In this document: one piece after another, positions 41,872 through 51,262 of the stretch
Numbering within the stretch: the stretch's first letter is position 1
Layout: each line of letters starts with the position of its first letter
NCBI GenBank assembly: GCA_023078555.1
Contig: CM041202.1
Location: 1 to 64,000 of the forward strand
Direction: 5' to 3'
Origin: Ulva prolifera
Lineage: Eukaryota > Chlorophyta > Ulvophyceae > Ulvales > Ulvaceae
DNA: 64,000 nucleotides
Notes under the pieces: model-generated
Databases searched by the model: none
What the model was told of the DNA's origin: nothing
What the model saw: only the letters and a program-made list of their open reading frames with translations
Made by a program: the position numbers and the translations under genes

Positions 41872-42441
41872 ATGCAGGCCTTTTGCGTGGCGTTGGCATG
41901 CCTACTGATCATGCCCAGCAGCACCATGGCACAGCTCGCCCCGACCTGTGGCCAGGAGGGCCAATCATGCTGCCCCCCCGGCCCCGACGCCACCATCCTC
42001 CCTTGTGGCGGCCGCGACCCCGCCGCTTTCGGCTTCCTCGAGTGTGTCGACGACATCTGCGCCCCCTGCGGCGCCCGCAATGAGCCCGCCTGCGAAACCC
42101 TCGACGGCGTCCCCTGCGAAATCATCGCGCCGCTCGACTCCGCGTTCCCGAACGACGCCGGCATCTGTGAACCCTGCGGTCGCGCCTTCGAGCCCCCCTG
42201 CCCACGGCCCGTGCCGTGCGGCAGCGGCTTCCTCGACCCGATCGGCGTCTGCGCGTTTGCCGAGTGCGGTGTGCCAGGGAACACATGCTGCCCCTCGATC
42301 CCCTGCGGCACCGAGACCGATGGCGACACAGGCGTCGTGTCGCTGTTTGCCTGCCAGAGCGGCATCTGTGCGCCCTGCGGCGCGGCGGGGCAGCCGGAGT
42401 GTGCTGATGCCGACGGCCCTATGGGCATGTATGGCGAATAG
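41872..42441 (+). CDS. small secreted Cys-rich protein (gene G6), 189 aa
   Basis: Signal peptide MQAFCVALACLLIMPSSTMA, then modules starting CGQEGQSCCPPG (near residue 26), CGARNEPACETLDGVPC, CGRAFEPPCPRPVPCG and CGVPGNTCCPSIPCG, and a closing CAPCGAAGQPEC. It belongs to the subfamily with G7 and G8 (shared APCGAxxxPxC and xxPCG-x-GFLD motifs). It ends at a TAG right after a module. The same frame continues for 38 codons to 42558 with a Pro-containing stretch (PHPRPPTGLGG) and Cys spacing C-x7-C-x4-C-x7-C like the terminal module of G7 and G8, so the protein may be prematurely stopped. As it stands it could still be a functional small secreted protein. Confidence 0.75.
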   Translation: MQAFCVALACLLIMPSSTMAQLAPTCGQEGQSCCPPGPDATILPCGGRDPAAFGFLECVDDICAPCGARNEPACETLDGVPCEIIAPLDSAFPNDAGICEPCGRAFEPPCPRPVPCGSGFLDPIGVCAFAECGVPGNTCCPSIPCGTETDGDTGVVSLFACQSGICAPCGAAGQPECADADGPMGMYGE

Positions 42442-42558
42442 GACGGGCTGATCCCACATCCCCGTCCCCCGACGGGCCTGGGAGGATGCATCGCGCGCAG
42501 GGGGCTTGAGTGTAGCCCTGGGACCTGCAGGGAGCGTTCCCAGCTAGGGTGCATGTGA

Positions 42559-43324
42559 CAGCTCAAGAGCTCATGCATGGCTGCTCCTGTTCAGGCTCAC
42601 GGGCAGCTGTGGCTTCGGGGGTTTCTTGATGTTGCACTCCGCGCAACAGAGCAGTCGGAAGTATCTCGGCATACTGATAACCGGCGCCAGGGAGAGCTCG
42701 AGTGCGCACACTTGCCATAACCCAAACGTGCCACAACCCCCCTCGCGCGGTGCATGTGGCGCATTGGTCATCTGGAGGGCTTCTGCTGCTGTGGCATCGG
42801 GGTTCTGCGAGGTGATGCATGCGCCCGGTGCTGGACGTGGCTCTGCCGTGCACCTACCCAGCTGGCTACTAGTAGATGGGGCAAGACGCGTATGCTAGTG
42901 AAGGCGAGCAGCGTACGCCAGCAAGGCGCCTGCGTCGTTGTCCCGCAGCCTCAGGCTGCGGCTGAGCTACTGCTGCTTGTGGGCGATGCTAGCTAGCGTC
43001 GCGCTTGGCATGTGTTGGGGCATGGTTTGGCATTAAGTGCGATAGCACTGCAGTGCTGGTGTGTGAGGCTTTTTTCTGGTGCTTTTCATGACATGATTTC
43101 CTGGACATTTTGCAATGGCGTGCATGTATAGTATACTGTGTCATGCCGACGCCCGTGACAGCGGAGGTCTGCAACACGGGAAAGCTGTTGTTTGGACTTC
43201 ATGAGTGGTCAATCTTGCAGCGCCCGTTGCCCACCTGAATGTTCATGCGGCATCGTGGGCGCCTGGAAGCACCAAATTTAAATTGCGGACTGCGCTCAAC
43301 AGTCGAGCCAGCGCAACAGTTGCA
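42559..43324. other. no gene seen
   Basis: No coding pattern supported. Confidence 0.4.
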
Positions 43325-43368
43325 TGTGTTACACGAATAACGACGACGAAGCGGGTAGCACCGCGAAA
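43325..43368 (-). mobile_element. LINE3-type tail
   Basis: TGTGTTACACGAATAACGAC, then GCGGGTAGCACCGCGAAA, in minus orientation. Confidence 0.6.
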
Positions 43369-43404
43369 TTTCCTGCTTGCTGGTTTAAACCAGCAAGCAG
43401 GAAA
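43369..43404. repeat. 36-bp perfect palindrome
   Basis: Half-site TTTCCTGCTTGCTGGTTT followed directly by its complement. It abuts the A-rich end of the LINE3 tail. Confidence 0.95.
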
Positions 43405-43860
43405 AGAAAAAATTGCATATATACCTGTATGAAGTCAGATTGCAGCTGAAGGCAGCGCGCTCATTTGCCACGAACCCAGGTCGTGTAGGCTGCTTGACAC
43501 TGTTCAACTCAAGCTGCCATTGCCATGGCGACAGTGCAGTAGGGCAGTCCAGCGGACATGGCTGTTGTGGCCTGGCTTCATCATCTCAGCAAAAGGAATA
43601 CGAGTCGCGAGACGTTCCTACATCCTCCATCCGTCATCACCTGCAGCCCGTGCGAGATGGTCTCTGCCTGAGGGTCGCCACTGTTACGACCCCGCCTTGG
43701 ATGGTGCAGATGTTTGGGGCGTAGTCCTTGCCCCATTCAACTGCGAGCAGCATGCAAGAAGCAGTGTCAGACAGACCTTCATCGACTTGGCGTCCAGGTC
43801 TGAGCATTCGCCTCGGAGTTGGTCACTCACCACAACCGCCACCGGCCGCAGCAACACCGG

Positions 43861-43958
43861 CCACAGCGGCACCGATCGCAGCGATGCCGTCCACAGCGGC
43901 ACCGATCGCAGCGATGCCGTCCACAGCGGCACCGATCGCAGCGATGCCGGCCACAGCG
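43861..43958 (+). repeat. 30-bp tandem repeat plus palindrome
   Basis: Three 30-bp units containing CACAGCGGCACCGATCGCAG, then a partial fourth. A perfect 18-bp palindrome with half-site TGCCTCTGA follows at 43965-43982. Open frames cross the array but have no other support. Confidence 0.85.
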
Positions 43959-43984
43959 TTTTTATGCCTCTGATCAGAGGCAAT

Positions 43985-44846
43985 TGAGTGGCTGTTTGGC
44001 GGCAGGACCGCTTGCTTTCAAGTTGTCACCAGCAGCCGCTTCACGGCTGGCGACCCCTGCTTGTGAAACGCTCAGTCCCCCGTCCAACAGTGGGCCGTAC
44101 GATGCGATCACCTAGTCACATCTATTCCCCCAAACGCCATCCATGATTACTGGACTCCATCGGATGACATACCAAATAAAAAAAATGCTGCGAGGCGACC
44201 CAGAACTGCTCCCCAACAGTGCATACGCCACCTGCAGCCCGCTGGTATCTCCGATGTATACCAGAGAATTCCCCTTAAGCTTCGATGCAACGAACAATCG
44301 TGTGCGTTGTTCCCAGGGACATTCTAGATCTGCCACCTACTAGGTCCCCCGCCCATTCTGCCATGCAGCGTACACCTGCACCATCAGCTCTTAATCCCCG
44401 GTGTGTGTATGGATATCTTCCGGAAGACACCCATGGAAGCATGCAGAAGGCGGGCGGCCGGACATATGTGGCCTGCCGCCCACGCCTGATGGCCAACACT
44501 TTGTACAAACTGACCAGCGAGCATGCATGCCCGCCAGTGCAGTATGCGGAGAGGAAGATGAGGGTACACGCCGAATTCGAATTAATCATCAGGAGATCAG
44601 GAGTACTCCGACACATTTCAAACAAAAAAAATAAAAAAGATGATTTTTTTTTTCAGGAGTACTCCCACACATTTCACACGGGAGCCTGCAACTGCTGGGA
44701 AGACCTTTAACCATTTTTTTTCAGAGTATGCAGTCAAGGTTTCTGTGTGAGCACTACTGCCATGGCAAAGTGGCCACTTCGGCATCACATGCATGCATTA
44801 CACTGCAATGTACCTGTCAGGACTCCGCGCTGTGCAGATCCGATAC
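43985..44846. other. no gene seen
   Basis: Contains T- and A-runs. Near 44187-44222 GAGGCGACCCAGAACTGC and CCCCAACAGTGC are weak matches to hAT-like element ends. No gene supported. Confidence 0.35.
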
Positions 44847-46208
44847 ATGTACACAGTGGCGACGTGTCTACTGCTACTGCCAGCCACATTCGCTTCACGA
44901 AGTCTCCTCCAGCCAGGCGCACCACAACCGTGCCCGCCGTCCCAGCTCCCCGATGCATCCGGGACATGCGTGGACGCCTGTGGCGTCGAGGGCGCCGCAT
45001 GCTGCCCCCTCGACCTCTGCCGCCGCAACGGTCCAACTTTTCCCGGCGCAGCGGAGCTGGAGTGCACTGACGGCGTCTGTGTTGCCTGTGGTGCGCCTGG
45101 CTTGGCCCCATGCAACACAACCCCTCCATCGACACTCCGCCCGTGCACCTTCCAAGACGCAGTCATCGTGAACGGCCTGTGCACGGAACTCTCCTGCGGC
45201 CGCTCCGGCGAGCCAGTGTGTCCGGAGGGGTTCCTACAGACGGCGCCATCGCTCGCTGTGCCCCCCACCGCTGTGTGCGTGCGCGGCTTCACCGCAGAAG
45301 CAGGGTTCTGTGTGCCGATCGACAATGCCGTCTGCGGTGGACTCGACGATGCTTGCTGCCCCGGCGACGGCTGCGCGCTCCAAGGGCCTAACAACTGCCA
45401 GGGCGGCGTCTGCATCCGCTGCGGCGACCTCGGCCTGCCTCGATGCGACATACCCGGATCCTCGGGCTGCGGGCCGCTGCAGGTGGCCGATCAGGCTGAC
45501 GTTTGTGCCAGCTGTGGAGTGGCCGGCGCGATCGGGTGCCCGCCGCAGACCGGCCTTGGGGACACCGACACCCCATGCGCCACCGGCCTCACCTTCCTGG
45601 ATCCTTCGTCGGGGCTTTGCGCGTCCATCGACACGGCCGTGTGTGGGGGCGTTGGCGGCGCCTGCTGCCCCGGCGATGTGTGCGCAAGCGGCAGCGGTTC
45701 GGCTGAGTGCGTGAGCGGTTTGTGCGAGGTCTGCGGCGTCCGGGGTGGCTCTCCATGCACCACTCTCGGGGTGTTCTCTCAGTGCTCGCCGCTCTCCGCG
45801 CTGGCCGATAGCGTGTGCCAGCCGTGCGGCCTGGAGGGTGAGCCAGGATGCCCTGGTTCACCATTTCCATGTGAACCCCGATTAGCATCACAGCCACCAC
45901 TTCGCCTGTCGCCGGCGGGTATATGCGCCGTGAGTGCCCCGCCTGCAATTCCGGGTCCGGGGGGCTTTCCAATTCCAGCTCCAAACCCGATCCCAGTCCC
46001 AGTTCCCGTTCCAAACCCGGTCCCGGTCCCGGTCCCGGACCCCGTCCCTGTCCCCATACCCGTGCCCGTGCCATCACCGCCGCCGTGGCCAGCTCCTGCA
46101 AACTGTGGCCGCAGGCTGCGGCAGTGCTGCCCCGGCAGCCTCTGCGGCAGCGGCCTGCGTTGCCGCTTCAATCGATGCTTCACAGACGTCGGCTCCAGGC
46201 TGCTATAG
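44847..46208 (+). CDS. secreted Cys-rich protein with Pro/Val linker (gene G7), 453 aa
   Basis: I choose the ATG at 44847, which gives a signal peptide (MYTVATCLLLLPATFASRSL). The longer frame from 44793 adds residues without sense, and TGCAG at 44834-44838 may be a splice site. Modules include CGVEGAACCPLDLC, CGRSGEPVCPEGF, CGGLDDACCPGDGC, CGDLGLPRC, CGVAGAIGCPP, CGGVGGACCPGDVC and CGLEGEPGCPG. A linker of alternating Pro and hydrophobic residues (IPVPVPVPNPVPVPVPDPVP) follows, then a terminal module CGRRLRQCCPGSLCGSGLRC and the end DVGSRLL. The linker plus terminal module is shared with G8. Probably extracellular, disulphide-stabilised; function unknown. The frame is intact. Confidence 0.85.
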   Translation: MYTVATCLLLLPATFASRSLLQPGAPQPCPPSQLPDASGTCVDACGVEGAACCPLDLCRRNGPTFPGAAELECTDGVCVACGAPGLAPCNTTPPSTLRPCTFQDAVIVNGLCTELSCGRSGEPVCPEGFLQTAPSLAVPPTAVCVRGFTAEAGFCVPIDNAVCGGLDDACCPGDGCALQGPNNCQGGVCIRCGDLGLPRCDIPGSSGCGPLQVADQADVCASCGVAGAIGCPPQTGLGDTDTPCATGLTFLDPSSGLCASIDTAVCGGVGGACCPGDVCASGSGSAECVSGLCEVCGVRGGSPCTTLGVFSQCSPLSALADSVCQPCGLEGEPGCPGSPFPCEPRLASQPPLRLSPAGICAVSAPPAIPGPGGFPIPAPNPIPVPVPVPNPVPVPVPDPVPVPIPVPVPSPPPWPAPANCGRRLRQCCPGSLCGSGLRCRFNRCFTDVGSRLL

Positions 46209-47340
46209 CTGCCGGGGTGGCACGCGTTGCAACAGAGTGGTGTTGCGGCGCGTTAGCCGCCGCTTGGCAGGGGCCAAGGTTCAGTCGCTCAGGCAGTGCA
46301 CCAGTGTGCCGCTTGGTGCAGGATTGGTCGTCGGTGATGCTGTGTACATCTATCTAGCTAGATTGCGAGGCACTGTCGGAGCGTAGGGGTGTACGTTATC
46401 AATTGTACTGCCCACTGCTGCCCACCGGAAGCATTTCGTACAGCAGCGCAGGAATTCTGAAGACCTTTCCAGTGTGTAGAGAGGTCGCTGTGTTGACATC
46501 CCATGATGCTCAATATCTATCTAAGACCTCTGACGAGGCACCGTAAGGAGCCTATGCACACATGGCCGCTGGTGATGCTTGTCAAGATGTGAGGTATAAG
46601 CGCAGAGATACTGACTAAGGGTAGTCACTGAGATATTGTCGATCACTATAATGCAGCGAACCTGCCACTGCCGTTGGGCTGATCAGCCCAACGATCCGCT
46701 ATATGTCGAAGACATGAATGGCTAGTCACTCTGACAACACTGGTCTCCTGACAACGCTTGTTCATACTTGAGTGCTTGTTCATTGTGGCTGGTACACATG
46801 TGGTCGATCTGCTGAGGCCTAATCGGTGCCATAGCAGCTGCGCCGCAAGTGCCTAGTGAACACATCTGTAGCAAGGATACAGGCCTAGGTGGCGAGGTGA
46901 AATAGGTGAAATCAGCAGGCTTTGGCAAAACCTGCTGAATGCACCCAAACGATGTTCGCACCTGGTAAACCCAAAACCCAAAACCCACGTGCACAAGTGC
47001 ATCTGTTTAATTGAATTGAAAGTTCATTGGTTGTGGCAATCGATGCAAATCTCATATGTGCATGTATATGCACCGCCCTGAGCCCCCAGGGCCCATGTCT
47101 GAAAGACGTCTATCTTGTGTACATGCATGATGTCTTTTGCTTTGTTTATGAATAGATGTGCATGCAGCCAAGTGGCAGTGTATACAGCCAAAAGGCAGTG
47201 CATGCAGCCCCTTGGCACACACCTTGCAACCCCGTGCCAGGCGATGCACCCAATTGCAATGCCTTGCAATGCCTGCTCATGTAAACACAGTCAGTCCAGC
47301 AAAGGCCAGCAACAGTCACACATGTGTGTCAAGCACCATC
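46209..47340. other. no gene seen
   Basis: Only short ORFs. A perfect 22-bp palindrome with half-site CGTTGGGCTGA lies at 46672-46693. It sits too far from any gene to call it a terminator. Confidence 0.5.
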
Positions 47341-47344
47341 CACA

Positions 47345-47395
47345 TGCGCATGTGTTACAAGGACAAAGCAAGGCAGGTACCGCTACGGGCAACAA
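47345..47395 (-). mobile_element. LINE3 tail fragment
   Basis: TGTGTTACAAGGACAAAGCA, then AGGCAGGTACCGCTACGGG. A second, separate 3' end lies just outside the longer LINE3 copy. Confidence 0.65.
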
Positions 47396-47464
47396 CTAGG
47401 GGGACCATTCACCCACGCAATCAGCACCACGCAGCACACACCAACACACCCGCACAACGTCAGC

Positions 47465-48843
47465 ACCCGCTGTGTGTTTCAAGAACAAAGCCGGAGGGGC
47501 AGGAAGCACCGCCAGGACAACGGGGGAACACATGCACCAGGAGAGCAACAGCCACCTCGAAGCCGCCTGAACTCAGGGCCAAGACACAACAAACACCTGT
47601 ACACGGCACCCCGCCACAGCCCCACAGGAATCCACCAAACACGCACCCACACACCCCCCACCACACCAACACCAACACACGCGTCCCCGCTCAACCCCCC
47701 ACCACATGCACCCCCACGGTCGCACGTAGCACCACTCCAACGTCCGCGCAGCCGCGGCGGCCCAAGCCGGCAGTCCGGCCGGCGCCGGCCCCATGCGCAA
47801 GCCGCCAAAAGGGCTTCCCCCCCCAGCCCCCCTGACCCCCACGCAACGCCCCAACCGCACCGCCCCCCCGCTGCTATCCCGCACAGGAATAGATCAGCCC
47901 AGAGCCTCGGCTGACGGAGCAACACGGCAGCTCCGTCAGCCACCGAACCGCTCAGGACAGTGCACGCCCAAGGCCCAGCACCCGCGCAAAACGTCAGGCA
48001 GGCGGCGCACGGCCCAGAAAGCGCCCGAGTTGAAGCCGCTGCCCGGCCAGCGAGGCAGGGGCGGAGTCGCCGGGGGCGGCTCGTCGCTCAGGCCGGAAGG
48101 CATGTGAGCGGCGACACGCCATCGCATGTGACAGCCAGTCCCGTCAAGAATGCCTTGCCCGCGTGGTGGGCCATCAGCAGGGCAGCGGCGTGAACCGGGC
48201 GCGCGACGGCGCGGCAGAGCGTCGTGGAGATGTCGGGCATCGCGTTCTCCAGGAAGCGCGCCCGCCCCTGCAGCCTGTTGACAAACACAAACGCAGCCGG
48301 GCCCATGCGCCCGTATGTTTCATGCGACAGCGGGACGAGGCTGGGCCCCCCAACACACGCGTGGCCAAACTTTTCGCGTATCCGCAGTTCGGCGGCCTCC
48401 GCCGAGGCGCCGTCGCGCAGCGTCGCAGCGCGAACGTCACAACCTTCAAGCGGGTGAGTAACACACACGTCGGCGATCACCGGGGCGCCCCGAATGAATG
48501 CAAGTATGTCGCCTCGCTGGGCGCCCATGCGTGACCTGGGGAGGGCGGCCGGTGGAGCGTCCTGCCCGGGGTTCGTGGGCGGCTGTCCGTCGCATGGCAG
48601 CCGAGCGGCCGTCAGCGCACAGGGGAGGTCCCCTGTGGCCGCAGCAGGGCCGGCTGGAGCCGGGGATGCCGGGAGCGGGCACGTCATCTCGGCATCATCC
48701 GTCGGCACGACGGCAGCTGCGTAGGTGGTGGGAGGGGGGACCTGGGTGCCAAGAGGGGTTGCGGACGCGGCCGCGGGCAGGGAGGCTGGGGGATCGGGAG
48801 GGGCTTCTGTAGAAGACGGTGGCAGCGGTGCCGTGGATCGCAC
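47465..48843 (-). mobile_element. LINE3: 5'-truncated non-LTR retrotransposon
   Basis: 3' end at about 47465 (GTTTCAAGAACAAAGCCGGA on the plus strand), then roughly 600 bp of CA-rich 3' UTR, then the C-terminal nuclease ORF. The 5' end is near 48843. The UTR matches 19722-20115 and 17590-17960. An inverted repeat with arms GGCTGACGGAG lies in the UTR (about 47908-47942). Confidence 0.8.
48088..48843 (-). CDS. LINE3 C-terminal nuclease domain, partial (about 250 aa)
   Basis: The N-terminal part is a Pro/Ala-rich low-complexity linker like that in LINE1. The conserved domain follows: IADVCVTHPLEG (PD-type), then GASAEAAELRIREKFGHACV (E/K part), then SLVPLSHETYGRMGPAAFVF, aligning with FGPLSHETHGRLG of LINE1. 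These are the landmarks of the restriction-like endonuclease of this LINE type. No RT or zinc knuckle is present because the copy is 5' truncated. The open frame has no breaks. It codes on the minus strand, opposite to the flanking host genes. Confidence 0.8.
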   Translation of the reverse strand: MRSTAPLPPSSTEAPPDPPASLPAAASATPLGTQVPPPTTYAAAVVPTDDAEMTCPLPASPAPAGPAAATGDLPCALTAARLPCDGQPPTNPGQDAPPAALPRSRMGAQRGDILAFIRGAPVIADVCVTHPLEGCDVRAATLRDGASAEAAELRIREKFGHACVGGPSLVPLSHETYGRMGPAAFVFVNRLQGRARFLENAMPDISTTLCRAVARPVHAAALLMAHHAGKAFLTGLAVTCDGVSPLTCLPA

Positions 48844-49243
48844 AGCGGGCGACCCCGGAAGGGGAAGCTACGCGTGCTTATCTCGAGATGCACCCGCTGT
48901 GTGGCACCCAGTGGGACACCATCTGATCAGGAGTGCCAGTGGCTACAGGCGGTTGGAGTCATGAGGCATGCCGCATGCGGCGCGATCACAGCTGTCTAGA
49001 GCATGCGTTCAGAACTCAGCGCGCGCGCCGTTTTGAGCCTCATGGCGCGGACACATCGCGGCGCGTGCAAGACGTCGTCCGAAACAAGTTCACACTAGCG
49101 CTGCGAGACCCGTCATGCGGATGACACATGGAAGTGCGCTGTGATGACGCAAGAACTCTGTCATGCTGCCACCGAAGGCGAAGAGATGCACCGCACGCAG
49201 CACACAAAGGAGCGGTCATGCCCGGGGCACACTATAACTGTAA
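48844..49243. other. no gene seen
   Basis: No supported coding sequence or known repeat. Confidence 0.4.
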
Positions 49244-50165
49244 TTATGGCTGAACTTGCGTGGGCGTTGGCACAAGTGAGCTGATGATGAGCACCCATTT
49301 AAAAGCGTCGTAGCAGATGGTTACGGTACCGAGGTGATTGCGCTCCGATGATCTTGCACTGAAGGATTGCAATTGACAGCCGTCCAGCCTGATGACGATA
49401 TCATATCGCCGATTCTTCTGTTCTCGATATGGCATGATCTTCTGACCCAATATGAATCCTGCAGCTGCACTCCATCTCACGCAAGAATTGTGAGCCACAA
49501 ATCCTAGACTATTTCACACCGCGGTCCACGTGACCAGGGCCGTGAAGAATTGGCAACTATGCAGCACGCCATTGCTTTTTAGTGTGCGAGGTGCGCCAAT
49601 GGCGGCATCGGCAGGCGGATGATGGCGGGTCGGTTACGGAATTCGTACGAGATCTCTCAGCCGACGGCATCCGGAGTTCATGCCGATCTTCCTTGAAGGA
49701 ATTCTGTAGTGGGAAATTGCTTATGAATGCGTGGCCGTAGCTGATCACGATTGCACACTATCATCGGGGACTGCTTTGCCGATCCGAAAAATGTCTTGGC
49801 GCATCCAGTTGAGGGCCACACGGTCATTCTCAAAAGCTTCACATTGCCATTTTCCAACTAAATCTACGGACTGTAGCAGCTACTGGCGTCCTGTTCCTCG
49901 CTCGCGCCAGGCTCGGTGTCTTGTTTATGGTCTCCTCGAGGATGAATGCTGTGTGACTGGCATGCACCACACCACTCAAGCCTGACGATTTGATTGAGAC
50001 ATTATCAATCACACCCACTGCCCGGTGAATTTGCTTCAAGGCTCCGCGGAGCACAGGCAGTGGCGTACGCGTACGCAGAACAATGCTCACCTCTGAAGCA
50101 CCTCGTCGGAGAAGCCTGAGAGTGCGCCCACAGTGACCCGAATTCTCCGCTTGACGTATGATCAA
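49244..50165 (-). other. possible decayed or spliced coding region
   Basis: Three minus-strand ORF pieces (49244-49498, 49557-49748, 49839-50165) have moderately protein-like stretches such as GQKIMPYREQKNRRYDIVIR and GALKQIHRAVGVIDNVSIKS. They could be exons of one gene, remnants of a transposase, or chance. No catalytic motif is visible. Confidence 0.2.
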
Positions 50166-50513
50166 ACGTATGATCAGAAAGGCAGCGGGTTACCATGGTG
50201 TAGCTGATCTCTGGCCTTTGCGCATGTCTCGAAGGGGATCACATGCAGCGTGGGGTTTTCCGCTTGCCCTGTGTTCTATCCGATAGAACAGTGGAGTCCA
50301 CACAGATGCCTGTCCATTTGTCCTTGTAAACACACGTAACAAACACTGTCACGCATATAGTGATACACAGTGCACTTTCGGTGTAGAATTATGCACGTAA
50401 CACTTTGCACAACCCCATGCTGTGGTGTGTTGCTGTCACACAGCGTTCCCACAACTTGAGAATCGATTCCCTGTGGAGATACCTATCTCGCGACATGCCT
50501 CTACCTTTGCGAC

Positions 50514-50726
50514 TTGATCCTGCCTTTACAGTCACCTCTGCTGCGTGCGATCCTGCTCTTGCTGCTCTTTTCCCAATATCTGGTGTATGCTGAGACTGGT
50601 GTGAACGAGGGTCACAGAGATGAGAGCCTGGCGACCAGGACGGTACCTCCTGTAGACACTCGCGTGCATGCGGAACGGCAGATCGCCCAGCGGAGGCCAT
50701 GGCTGTACCCATTGAAGAGGCGCTGA
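50514..50726 (+). CDS. possible short secreted peptide exon
   Basis: The frame opens after TTTACAG with SPLLRAILLLLLFSQYLVYA, an excellent signal-peptide or membrane segment, followed by about 45 polar residues and a stop. There is no ATG in frame (it begins with TTG), so it would need an upstream exon; TTTACAG could be the 3' splice site. It has no Cys modules. Confidence 0.25.
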   Translation: MILPLQSPLLRAILLLLLFSQYLVYAETGVNEGHRDESLATRTVPPVDTRVHAERQIAQRRPWLYPLKRR

Positions 50727-50963
50727 GGCACCCACACCGTGCCTGCACCAATGCTCCTAAACATCCCCGGTCTGCCTGGGTGCACCGCGCACAGGCAGAC
50801 CCCCGCTCCGCAGCAGCCTTCTCGCTGTGCACATGCTCCCTAGCCCCACTGGCGCGGAAAATCGCAACACCACCACGGCGCCGTTGTGGCATGAGTGGCT
50901 CCCCGGGGCCAGTCTGTGCGTTGTGCGGATCAATGCTGATGGATGTAGCGTCTCGTAGTGTGT

Positions 50964-51130
50964 CTTGGTGTGTGGGGTTGCAGAAATTTCAGGGCTGCCA
51001 CACAGTTCTGAGACCTGGCTACACATAGTGACCAAGGACAGAGCCGTTATCTAGGACCTGGCTATGCTTCAATAATTATTACAATATATTTGGGAATGTC
51101 CTTGTGGACAGGCCCGATGACCCAGCACAG
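50964..51130 (+). mobile_element. degenerate hAT-like element E4
   Basis: The left half has GGGGTTGCAGAAATTTCAGG and GCTGCCACACAG, and the right end GGCCCGATGACCCAGCAC. These match E1 and E3 in order but with an expanded middle. It lies about 130 bp upstream of G8. Confidence 0.4.
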
Positions 51131-51262
51131 CTTGGTGCTCTGCTATGCAGTATTACATGTAATCATGCATACATACATACATACATGTTCTGCGCTCGTC
51201 TTGATCTGTTAACGTCTTGATCTGTTGAATCAGGAATTCCTGATTACAACTACATTTTGCAG

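Noticed and set aside
43861-43958. 30-bp repeats resembling a CRISPR array
   Set aside because: Units are directly adjacent without spacers, there are no cas genes, and the genome is eukaryotic. It is a plain minisatellite.
46672-46693. Palindrome as a transcription terminator
   Set aside because: Intrinsic hairpin terminators are bacterial. Algal genes use poly(A) signals, and the site is far from G7.
47158-47914. Plus-strand ORFs of about 200 codons rich in Thr, His and Pro
   Set aside because: They run through the CA-rich 3' UTR of LINE3, which is open by composition.
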